Source of the DNA: Roseovarius faecimaris
Lineage (GTDB): Bacteria > Pseudomonadota > Alphaproteobacteria > Rhodobacterales > Rhodobacteraceae
Assembly (NCBI RefSeq): GCF_009762325.1
Contig: NZ_CP034348.1
Location: 2,982,501-3,046,500 of the forward strand
Direction of reading: 5' to 3'
DNA: 64,000 nt
Shown one piece after another: positions 16,401-25,000 of this stretch. Under the pieces are notes generated by a model that ran no database searches, was not told the origin of the DNA, and saw only the letters and a program-made list of their open reading frames with translations. The position numbers and the translations under genes were made by a program. Positions within the stretch are counted from its first letter, which is position 1. The number at the start of each line of letters is the position of its first letter.

Positions 16401-18009
16401 CGAACGCTGCATGAATGGTCAGCGGGCCGGTGACGTCCTGGCCCGTCCGGTTCCAGTCGCGAGTGACAAGCTGCGCTTCTTCGTCGGGCAGAACGGTCAG
16501 ATCGGCAAAGCGCTCCGCCCGATCCAGCCGCTCCAGGATATGGGTCAGGCGCGCACCCAGTCGCGCCGCCGATGCCGTGGTCACGCGCCGCCCATCCACA
16601 TGCAGCACAAGCGCACCGGTATCGGCGAGGCTGACGGTGACGGCCGCCCCGTCAAGCGGCGCATCCTCATTAAGGTTCAGTGCCAGATCGGGGGTGCCAT
16701 GCCCCGCAAGCGCCGGATCGCGCAGGAACAGATCGGCGGCAAAAGCCCCATGCTCGGCACGCGCTGTCAGATGCGCTGAAACGGCCTCAAGCGCCACGCC
16801 AAGTGTGGCCTCCTGCGGTGCGGTGACCGGCACCCAGGCAGATCGCAGGCCGGTGTCGGTCTGACCGGCAAGGGCGATCAGGGCGGTGTCTTCGCCTGTG
16901 CTCAGCCGCGCCAGCGCCAGAACGGCGGTGGCCAGACGAGCCGGGTCCGACGGTGCCTTGACCTCAAGCGGGTGGCGGGCCGGTTGGGTCCGTTTCGCCG
17001 GGGCCTTGGCCAGCGGCAGCGGGGCCGGTTGCGCCGCGGTTAGAATCCGGGTCCAGCGCGGCTCGGCCTTCGCGGCATGCATCGCTGCGGTCTCGATCGC
17101 CTGGGCCTGCCCGGCCTCCGGGGCGCTCAGAACCATGCCAACCTGCAAAAGGCTCGCCGGATCCACCGCGCCACCGCGCATGTCGCGCAGCCCGCTCAGG
17201 TGGACCACACCCGCAGCGCTCGCCACGCGCAGCCCCATGGCCGTCACCTCGAGCACCGTGCCGGGCTCGGAGGCGCTGATCGTGTCCTCGGCCTCGACCG
17301 TGCCAACCGCCACCCAGGTTTCCCCGGTCAGAAGCTTCGGTGTGGTCAGCGGATTGCGATAGCCGCCGAAATCCAGCGCGCGGGCCTGACGGGCCAGCTC
17401 GACCGCCGGTTTGGCAAAGTCCAGCAACCCGCCCATCGCGGGCCGGTCGTCGCGGGCAAAATAACTGCGCTGGCTCAGGTCTTGCCGGGTGCGGTTGAGG
17501 GGGCCCGACACCAATTGTTCCACCACGCCGGGAAAGCTCTCCATCGCGGCGGCATAGCATTTGGAATTGAGCGAATAGGCGGTTTCGTCCTCGGCAATGT
17601 CGATCAGCCGCTGGTCGAGGATGTCGCCCTCATCCACGCCGCCCTCGATCAGGTGCCAGGTGATCCCGTGCTGTGCTTCGCCATTCCAGATGGCCCAGGC
17701 GGGCGTGTTCAGCCCTGCATAGCGCGGCAACGGGCCGTCGTGGAAGTTCACCGCGCCCTGGCGCGCCAAAGCCAGAACCGCGTCCGGGATGATCTTGAGA
17801 TTGGCGATGCTCAGAAGCCAGTCGAACCCGCCGTCGGTCAACTCGGACGCCTTGTCCAGCACGCGCAGTCCCTTGCCTTCGGCCCAGCCGCGCACGGCAT
17901 CGTCGGTGCTGACCACCGCTTTGATCTCATGCCCCTGATCCAGCAGGTGCTGCCCGCAGCCGACAGTGAGGGATTCGTCGCCCAGAAGTACGGTTGTCAG
18001 ATGGGTCAT
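13438..18009 (-). CDS. single-module NRPS: formyltransferase - condensation remnant - adenylation split by luciferase-like monooxygenase - carrier
   Basis: The protein is 1523 aa. Residues 1-300 are a methionyl-tRNA-formyltransferase-like unit with Asn88, His90 and Asp126 spaced exactly as the catalytic N/H/D of E. coli Fmt. Residues 340-520 look like the C-terminal half of a condensation domain without HHxxxDG. Adenylation covers about 530-745 and 1125-1395 (YTSGSTGTPKG, YGPTET, RTGDLVRW, NKKIDR). It is interrupted at about 755-1110 by a MupA/Atu3671-type FMN monooxygenase (WTPERHFHAFGG, ASGWHPNDF). A carrier follows with Ser1444 in DLGGHSL. Read by alignment to GrsA, the specificity residues are D-I-L-Q-Y-G-M-I-W-K, close to the known glycine code. 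The start at 18009 overlaps the preceding glycosyltransferase stop (ATGA); a 120-residue upstream extension is low-complexity Arg/Pro and is rejected. Confidence 0.9.
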   Translation of the reverse strand: MTHLTTVLLGDESLTVGCGQHLLDQGHEIKAVVSTDDAVRGWAEGKGLRVLDKASELTDGGFDWLLSIANLKIIPDAVLALARQGAVNFHDGPLPRYAGLNTPAWAIWNGEAQHGITWHLIEGGVDEGDILDQRLIDIAEDETAYSLNSKCYAAAMESFPGVVEQLVSGPLNRTRQDLSQRSYFARDDRPAMGGLLDFAKPAVELARQARALDFGGYRNPLTTPKLLTGETWVAVGTVEAEDTISASEPGTVLEVTAMGLRVASAAGVVHLSGLRDMRGGAVDPASLLQVGMVLSAPEAGQAQAIETAAMHAAKAEPRWTRILTAAQPAPLPLAKAPAKRTQPARHPLEVKAPSDPARLATAVLALARLSTGEDTALIALAGQTDTGLRSAWVPVTAPQEATLGVALEAVSAHLTARAEHGAFAADLFLRDPALAGHGTPDLALNLNEDAPLDGAAVTVSLADTGALVLHVDGRRVTTASAARLGARLTHILERLDRAERFADLTVLPDEEAQLVTRDWNRTGQDVTGPLTIHAAFEAQADRTPDATALIFEDQSLSYAELDARANALAARLQAQGVAPGSHVGLMVARGPLLLIGALAILKAGGAYVPLDPAYPADRLAHYVTDSRASVIVTEAALRDSLPTSDAAVVLADETGRQDGRVSGGAGPEDLAYVIYTSGSTGTPKGVMIEHRNVANFFTGMDGVVDHDKGGVWMAVTSLAFDISVLELFYTLARGFKLVLVSDEGRASVSGGPITGSGKRADFSLYYWSNDCDAGRGKYELLLEGAKFADANGFDALWTPERHFHAFGGPYPNPAVTGAAVAAITTNLEVRAGSCVAPLHHPARIAEEWSVIDNLTNGRTGLAMASGWHPNDFVLRPENAPPNNNDAMFATIDQVRRLWRGEAVEFAGKDGAMVPVVTQPRPVSPELNIWVTIAGNPATWKRAGEIGANVLTHLLGQSIEEVGEKITLYHQALRDNGFDPAEKTVTVMLHTLIGEDRDRVMDIAKGPLKDYLRSAAGLIKQYAWAFPAFKKPEGVSNPFELDLGELEPEEMEAILDFAFERYFFDAGLFGTVEDGIARVEQLKRLGVGEIACLIDYGIDNAHVLEGLDYLNAVRERSNSGAALREDDFSIAAQLIRHRVTHMQCTPSMARMLTMNDEARMALGGVQHLYLGGEALPGSLVDELRRVTRAKITNMYGPTETTIWSATHAIDGDGKGQAAMPVGKPLANQTAYVLNDAGQPVPVGVAGELLIGGAGVARGYWQRDALTAERFVPDHISGQGRLYRTGDLVRWRADGRLEFLGRTDHQVKIRGQRIELGEIEARIAAFPGVREAVVIAREAATGEPELAAYVIADALNEAALRRDLAANLPEVMVPRHIVGLERFPLTPNKKIDRKALPAPQAATASEAVESAPKTGAAAEVAAIWTRILGVPNPRGSDSFFDLGGHSLLAVQAHRELRAELDVPRLSITDIFRFPTLNALAAHLDTLMGTTPEQAEADTSGADEAERSETMSRRRAMRAARGRRAG

Positions 18010-19019
18010 TTGCTGTCCTCCGTGAGGGGTCGAGAAAGCGGAACGGCGCGGGGCTTGGGCGCAGGGCGCGTGAGCCCGTTCAACGAGAACGCGATAAGAT
18101 CGCGCAGGAAATGGGGCGGGTCGGCCTGGGGTTTGCCCTGCACGAGCCGCCTGAGCCGCCAGATCAGCGCGCCGGTGATCCGCGCGCCGGTGGCAAGGGC
18201 GGCATAGGCCCGGCCATGCACCGTTGTGAAATAATAGCGCCGCGAGGCGAACCAGTAGGTCGGTGTCCGCGCCCATGTTTTCAGCCCGGTCGAGGCCGAG
18301 CCCACATGCACCGTGCGGCTTTGAGGCACATAATAGCAGTCCCACCCGGCACGGCGGGCGCGGTGGCACAGCTCGGTTTCCTCGTAATAGAGAAAGAACG
18401 TCTCATCGAAACCGCCGATCTGCCGCAGCATGTCAGCCCGGATCAAGAGGGATGCCCCGGCGGTCCAGTCCACCCGGGTCGTTTCGGCAGGGATCTCCAT
18501 CGGCACCACCGCGCGGCGCAACATCCGCGTGATCAGCCCGGTGCGCGCCGCCCCTTCCAGCTCTCCGGCGATGGAGGGGAAACGGAAGACCGTGCAATGA
18601 TCCTCGCCATCGGTGCCGCGGATATGCGACCCGGCGAACCCCGCGCGGGGGTGCTGGGCCATCACATCGAGCAGCTTTTGCACCGCGCCCTCATCGGGCC
18701 AGGCATCGGAATTGAGCAGGTAGTAGAAATCCGGCGCGCTGCCGTCGCTCATCCCCTGACGCATGCCGAAATTGTTGCCCGCGCCAAAGCCGCCATTCAC
18801 CGGGCTTTGCACAACCCGCAGCGCCTCGCCTGCCTGCCACGCTGTCACGGCCCGGGTGATCTGTTCAAAAGAGTCGTCACCCGACCCGTTCTCGACAATC
18901 ACCACCTCGCCGCCCAGGGCGCGCATTTCGCGCAGGGCGGCCTCGGCCGCCTTCACGGTCAGATCCGGCGTGCGGTAGTTCAGGATGATGGTCAGGATCT
19001 TGGGAGAGGTCACTGTCAT
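18006..19019 (-). CDS. GT2-family glycosyltransferase (rhamnosyltransferase-like)
   Basis: The 337-aa protein is a WbbL-like GT2 enzyme. It shows ILTIILNYRTPDLTVKAAEAAL, VVIVENGSGDDS, NGGFGAGNNFGMRQG, the LLNSDAWPDEG metal-binding region, and DWTAGASLLIRADMLRQIGGFDETFFLYYEETELC. The latter is the acceptor-side signature of rhamnosyltransferase-like members. Its ATG overlaps the PKS stop (TGATG at 19017-19021), and its stop overlaps the NRPS start. The PKS, glycosyltransferase and NRPS should therefore be made together. Its location between the two megasynthase genes is the strongest sign that the assembly line serves a glycan. Donor sugar is unknown. Confidence 0.88.
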   Translation of the reverse strand: MTVTSPKILTIILNYRTPDLTVKAAEAALREMRALGGEVVIVENGSGDDSFEQITRAVTAWQAGEALRVVQSPVNGGFGAGNNFGMRQGMSDGSAPDFYYLLNSDAWPDEGAVQKLLDVMAQHPRAGFAGSHIRGTDGEDHCTVFRFPSIAGELEGAARTGLITRMLRRAVVPMEIPAETTRVDWTAGASLLIRADMLRQIGGFDETFFLYYEETELCHRARRAGWDCYYVPQSRTVHVGSASTGLKTWARTPTYWFASRRYYFTTVHGRAYAALATGARITGALIWRLRRLVQGKPQADPPHFLRDLIAFSLNGLTRPAPKPRAVPLSRPLTEDSK

Positions 19020-22000
19020 CACTCCGCCGCTGTGATCGCGCCGGGCAGGTCGGCGGGTTTCGGTCGGTCTGGCTCGCGGGTCCGGAGCCGGGCGATCTCG
19101 TCGCGCAGATGCCGGGCGAGCACGGCCACATTGGGATCAAGCACCATGCTGTCATGATCGCCGGGCACTTCGATCACCTGCGTGCCGGGCACCCAGGGCG
19201 TCCATTGATTGTCGTCAAAGACATATTCCCGCTCGGCGCTGACGTAATTGCCTTTTGACACCGCCCAATGCCGGTCCAGCGGCGGGCGGAAGAGCAGCAT
19301 GCGCCCGTCCCACGGCCTGAGCTGGTATTGGCCCACCGCATGGCGGAAGGCCATTTCGATCTTGTGATTGTTGAAGCCCTGGCCGCTGTCGCCCTGCACC
19401 TGGCGCTTGCTCAGCTCCCATTGCAGGCGGTTCAGCGCCCATTCTCTCAGATAGCCCGGCCCCTTGCGCCGCAGTTCCGCCAGCTTGATCATCGCCTTGT
19501 CACGGCGGCTGAGCGACGGGCGCACCGGCAGCGGCGTATCGAGCATCGCCAGAAGGTCCACCCTCTCGCCCATCGCCTCAAGCTGGTGGGCCATCTCATA
19601 GGCGGTGATCCCGCCCCCCGAGAAGCCCGACAGCCGGTACGGGCCGTGCGGCTGTACCTGACGGATCTCGGCGATATAGTCGGCAGCGGCCTGCTCGACG
19701 CTCATATGCGGCTCGTCCTCGCCCATCAGACCGCGCGCCTGCAGGCCATAGACCGGCTGATCGGGGCCCATCTGCTGTGCCAGGTGACGCAGGTTGAGCA
19801 CATTGCCGAACATGCCCGCGACGATAAAGAGTGGCGGGGTTTTACCCTCGGAACGGTTGAGCGCCACCAGATGGGTGAAGCCCTGTTTGCGCGGCCCCTC
19901 GTCGGGCTCTGACGTGCCCGCCTCGGCAGGTGCGGTGCCGCCCCCGGTGCGCTCGTCGATCAGGGCGGCGATTTTGGCAATCGTCGGGGCCTCGAACAGC
20001 ACCGAGATGGGGAATTGCGTGCCCCACTCCTTCTTGATCATCGCAAAGAGCCGCACCGCGATCAGCGAATGCCCACCAAGATCGAAGAAACTGTCTTCGG
20101 CGCCCACCGGGCTCACCCCAAGAAGCTTCTCCCAATGCGCCGCAAGCGCCTTTTCGGTGGGCGTGTCGGGGGCGACGAAATCGCCGTCCAGATCGGGCCG
20201 CTCAAAGCTTTGACCCTCGGCGGTCTCCTGCGCCGTGGCGGCGTCGGCCTGGGCCACCAGCCCGGCAAGGTCGAGCGATGACACCGTCACCTGCGGCAGG
20301 CCGAGCGACAGCGCCCGCATCAGCGCCTCGGTCCCCTCCTCGGGGCGGATGCCCTGGGTGATATTGTGCTGCAGCCGCTCTTCGTCCGGTGAAAGCGGCG
20401 CGCTGGCGTTCGCATCGTCAAATTCGATCTCGGCCGCACTCAGCGGGGCCGGTTTGCCAAAGGCCGCCTGATCCGCCAGCCGCTGCATCTGAAAGCCGGT
20501 GACCTCCATACAGACAAGGCCCGCCGCATCAGTCAGCGTGATGTCGAAACTGGCGAACCCGTCGCCATGCTCGGCCAGCCGCACCCAGCTTCTGATCTCA
20601 CCCGGAAGCGGGCGCAGAAGCGCGATGCGCTGATAGCTGAGCGGCACCCACAGATGCCCGCCTTTGTAACCTGGGATAAGATGCATCGCCCAGCCGGTGG
20701 CCGGGTCGAGCAGACCGGGATGCGCAAGGTAGCCTTCGGCGATATCGGCCTGGCAGGCCTCGGGCAGGCGCAGCGTTGCGATCCCCTCGCCCTCGCCGAT
20801 TGCCGTCTCGCGCAGCACATGCCAGCGCGGACCGAACGTCAGATGCGCCTCCTGCGGGGCCTTGAGACGGCCACCCTCCGGGGCCACATCGCGGTGGGTA
20901 CAACGTGCGGCGATGGCGTCAAGATCCACATGCCGGATCTCCTCCTCGGGCAGATGCACCACCTGCGCCTGCGCGTTCAGCACGCTGCCGCTGCGCCCGT
21001 CGAGCGTAGCCGCACTGCGCAATTCCATCTCGCCGGAGGCGCTCAGATGAAGGCGCATCTCCCGTGTCTCGCCCTCGCCCACATCCAGCGCCCGAAGGAA
21101 GCTCAGATCCGTGATCTCGATCGGCAGGCTGTCCCCGCGCGCCGCCATCGCCTGCGCCGCCAGCTCGACAGACCCGGTGCCCGGCATCAGCGCATCGCCC
21201 GCCGCGGTGCGGTGCCCGTCGATCACCCAATGGCGCGCGGCACTGAGCGCGGTGCGCGCGATCTGCACATCATCGACGATCTGGCGTTCGTCCAGCAGGG
21301 GCTGGCCTGTCGGCATCCAGTGATCGTCCTGATCCTCGCCCAGCCGCGCGGCCATGGCTTGCGCCGCCATGCCGACCTCGGCCCAGACACCCCAGTTGAC
21401 GGCGACCACCTTGGTTTTGGCCCCGCGCCGGGATTTCGCAAAAGCGTTCAGGTACTCGTTGGCGGCAGCATAATCCACCTGCCCCGCCGGGCGCGTCACG
21501 GTCGAGGTCGACGCAAACAGCACCATCAGCTCCAGCGTGCCGTCGGGGAACACCTCGTCGAGCACACGCAGGCCGGTGATCTTGGGGGCAAAAACGGCCT
21601 CCACCTCGGCCGTTTCCTTGGCCAGAAGGGGCGCGTCATGAATGGCGCCTGCGGCATGGATCACCCCGGTCAGCGAGCCGAACCGCGCCTGAACCTCCGC
21701 CGCCACGCGGGCCATGTCGAGCGTGTTGCAGACATCCCCCGCAACCGGCAGAACCTCTGCCCCTGCCTCTTCCAGCGCGCGTATGGCCTGGATGCGCCGT
21801 GCCGTCTTGTCGGCGGCGCCATGGCGGGCGAGATAGCTCTCCCATTCGTTACGGGCGGGCAAGGCGTCGCGCGACAGAAGCGCGATTTTCGCGCCATAGC
21901 GCGCGGCGATATCCCGCGCCAGCGTCAGCCCGATCCCGCCAAAACCACCGGTGATCAGGTAAACACCACCGCTGCGGAACGCCGCCGCCTCAGCGGGCGC

Positions 22001-25000
22001 GGCCAGCGGCGCAGGCTCGTGCGATTTCTCGAACCGCTTGTCGCCGCGATAAAGCACCTGCGCGCATCCGGGCGTGGCGGTCACCTCTTCCAGAACGCGC
22101 ATGGCCAGCGGGCTCAGGCCCTCGCCGTCTGAGCCGCGCGCAAACCAGCCGCGCTGTGCCCTGCGGGGCAGTTCCAGATCAATCGTCCGGCAGGTCACGC
22201 CCGGCAACTCGCGCGGGATCACACCCGCAGGCCCCGCGACCAGGGCCTTTTCCGGATAGGGCAGCGGCTCATCGCGCAGCTGCTCGGCCCCGTTGGTGAA
22301 GATGTCCATCTGCACCGGATTGTCCGCATCCGCATGGCTCAGCGACTGGCCCAGATGCATCAGGCTGTAGAAGCCCAGCTCCAGGTTGCGGTCGAAGAAA
22401 TTGCTGCCGGGGCGGAAGGTTTCACGCTCGGTCACGCCCCAGAAATGCGCGATGCGGCCAGGCAGGGCGTCATCCTCGGCCAAAAGCTCCATCAGCGCCT
22501 CATACGCCTCGCGCCCCATCTCTGCGGCCAGCGTATAGCGCCCCTCGCCGCTGCGCGCGGTCATGTCGCCAGGCCACACACGGGCCACCGGATGCGTCGC
22601 CGCTTCGAGCGCTGCGGCCACCGCCTCGCCCAGCCCCGCATCATCCATGAAGACAAGCCAGTTCTGCGTATCGACACGCGACAGATCCTGATCGGCGGCA
22701 AAACTGCTATCGGCAAAACGCGGACGCCAGAGCGGGCGATAGCCCCAGTTCTCCATCTCTTCCTGCCGCATCAGGGCGGCGGGCGCCGTTTCGGTGGCCG
22801 CGGCCTTGCCCGGCTCGATGAAATAGCGTTTGCGCTGGAAGGCGTAGCGCGGCAGCGGCACGCGGTTGCGCCGGGCCTCACCCCAGATCTGCGCCCAGTC
22901 CGCCTCGACCCCGCAGGCCCAGAGGCGGCCGATCACGCTGAGGAAATAGGCGTCATCCGCGATCTGCTGATCGGGGTGGCGCAAGCTGCTGATCACCTGT
23001 CCGGGCTTCAGGTCCGGGCACATCTGCGCCAGCGCGCTCAGCGCCTTACCGGGGCCCACTTCGAGATAGACGCGCTGTGTTTCCTCCGCCAGCTTGCGGA
23101 TACAGGCCCCGAACTCCACGCGATTGCGTAGCTGGCCGACCCAGTATTCCGGGTCGGTGGCCTGCTTAGCGGTCAGCACCTCACCGGTGCGGTTCGAGAG
23201 GATCGGCAAGGTGGGGGCTTTCAGCTCCAGCCCCTGAAGGAAGCTGCGGAAATGGCCCAGGATCGGGTCCAGCATCCGCGAATGTGCGGCAATGTCGATG
23301 GCGACGCGCTGAAAGTCGATCTCTTCGGCCTTCAGCCGCTCGGCCAGCGCGTCAAGCTTGGCATCGGGGCCGGAAACCGCGCTCAATTCCGGCGCATTGA
23401 CCGACGCGATATCCAGATCATCGCCCACCAGCTCTTCCAGACGCTCGACCGAGACCGACACGCTCAGCATCCCGCCCTTCGGCACCGTGTCAAAAAGCCG
23501 CCCGCGCAGCAGCACAAGGTCGATGCAGTTCTCGAAACTCATCACGCCCGCCAGCGCGGCGGCGGTGTTTTCGCCCATGGAATGCCCGACAAGCGCCGCA
23601 GGCTTCACCCCCCAGCTCATCCAGAGCTGGGCCAGGGCAAACTCCACGATCATGATCAGCGGCAATTGCACCGAGGGCTGTTTCAGCTTCGCCTCGGCAG
23701 CGGCCTCTTCGCCCTCTTCCGGCAGCCAGAGCGCGCGAATGTCATAGTCAAGCTGCGCCTGAAGGTGATCAAGCCCACGGTCCATCCATTCGGCAAAAAC
23801 CGGCTCGGTCTCATAAAGATCGCGCGCCATATGGGTGTATTGCGCACCCCCGCCGGGGAACATGAAAACCGTCTCGGGATCCGCACCCAGATGATCATGG
23901 TTAAAGACCCGGCGCGCATCGCCCTCCTCCAGCAGGGCCGCGGCCTCTTCATGGGTCTCTGCCACGACCACGCGGCGTTTCTCAAAGGCCCGGCGGCCGT
24001 TCTTGAGTGTCCAGGCAATATCGGCCAACGGCTGGTCCGGATTGGCGCGCAGATGCTCGGCCAGCGCCTTGGTATTGGCCTCCAGCGCCGCTTTGGAGCG
24101 GCCCGAGACACAGAGCACATGGAAGGGCCAGTCACTTTCCTCCGAAGCGGGCCGCGCCGGTGCTTCCTCAAGGATCGCATGGGCATTGGTGCCACCCACG
24201 CCCAGGCTGTTCACCCCCGCCCGCCGGGGCGAGCCGCGCCCGTCCCAGTCGCGCAAGCTGTCGTTCACCGAGAACGGGCTGTGCTCGAAATCAATCGCCG
24301 GGTTCGGCGCCTCATAGCCAAGGGAGGGCGGCATCTGCCGGTTATGCAGCCCAAGCGAGGCTTTCACCAGGCTCGCCACACCCGCCGCCGTATCCAGATG
24401 GCCGATATTGGTCTTGACCGACCCGATCCGGGCAAAGCCGGTTTTGTTCGTGGTTCTCGCATAGGCTTCGGTCAGGGCCGACACCTCGATCGGGTCGCCC
24501 AGATAGGTGCCGGTGCCGTGGCATTCGACGTAATCCATCGTGTCCGCCGTGACGTCCGCCACCTGAAGCGCGCGGGCCACCGCCTCGGCCTGGCCATCCA
24601 CCGAGGGCGCCAGATAGCTCGCCTTGTCGGCGCCATCGTTATTGACGGCCGATCCACGGATAATCGCATAGATATGATCGCCATCGGCCTCGGCATCGCT
24701 CAGCCGCCGCAGCGCCACACAGCCCGCGCCCGAGCCAAACACCGTGCCCTGCGCGCGGTGGTCAAACGCATGGCAATGCCCGTCAGGCGACAGGATCTCG
24801 TTTTCCTTGAACACATAGCCGCGTCCATGCGGCAACTCGATGGTCACGCCGCCCGCCAGCGCCATGTCGCAATCGCCCTGCCTGAGCGCATTGCAGGCAT
24901 AATGCACCGCCACAAGCGAGGTCGAACAGGCCGTCTGGATGTTGATGCTCGGCCCCTTGAGGTCGAGGATATGGCTGATCCGGGTGGCCAGGAAATCCTT

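Noticed and set aside
13570-16779. A 1069-codon open frame on the plus strand opposite the NRPS gene
   Set aside because: The minus strand encodes unmistakable adenylation, monooxygenase and carrier motifs. The plus frame is His/Arg/Gly-rich with no domain, as expected for the complement of a GC-rich gene.
18010-18369. A 120-residue N-terminal extension of the NRPS
   Set aside because: It would overlap the glycosyltransferase gene and is Arg/Pro/Cys-rich without similarity to anything. The ATG at 18009 gives a formyltransferase start and a four-base overlap.
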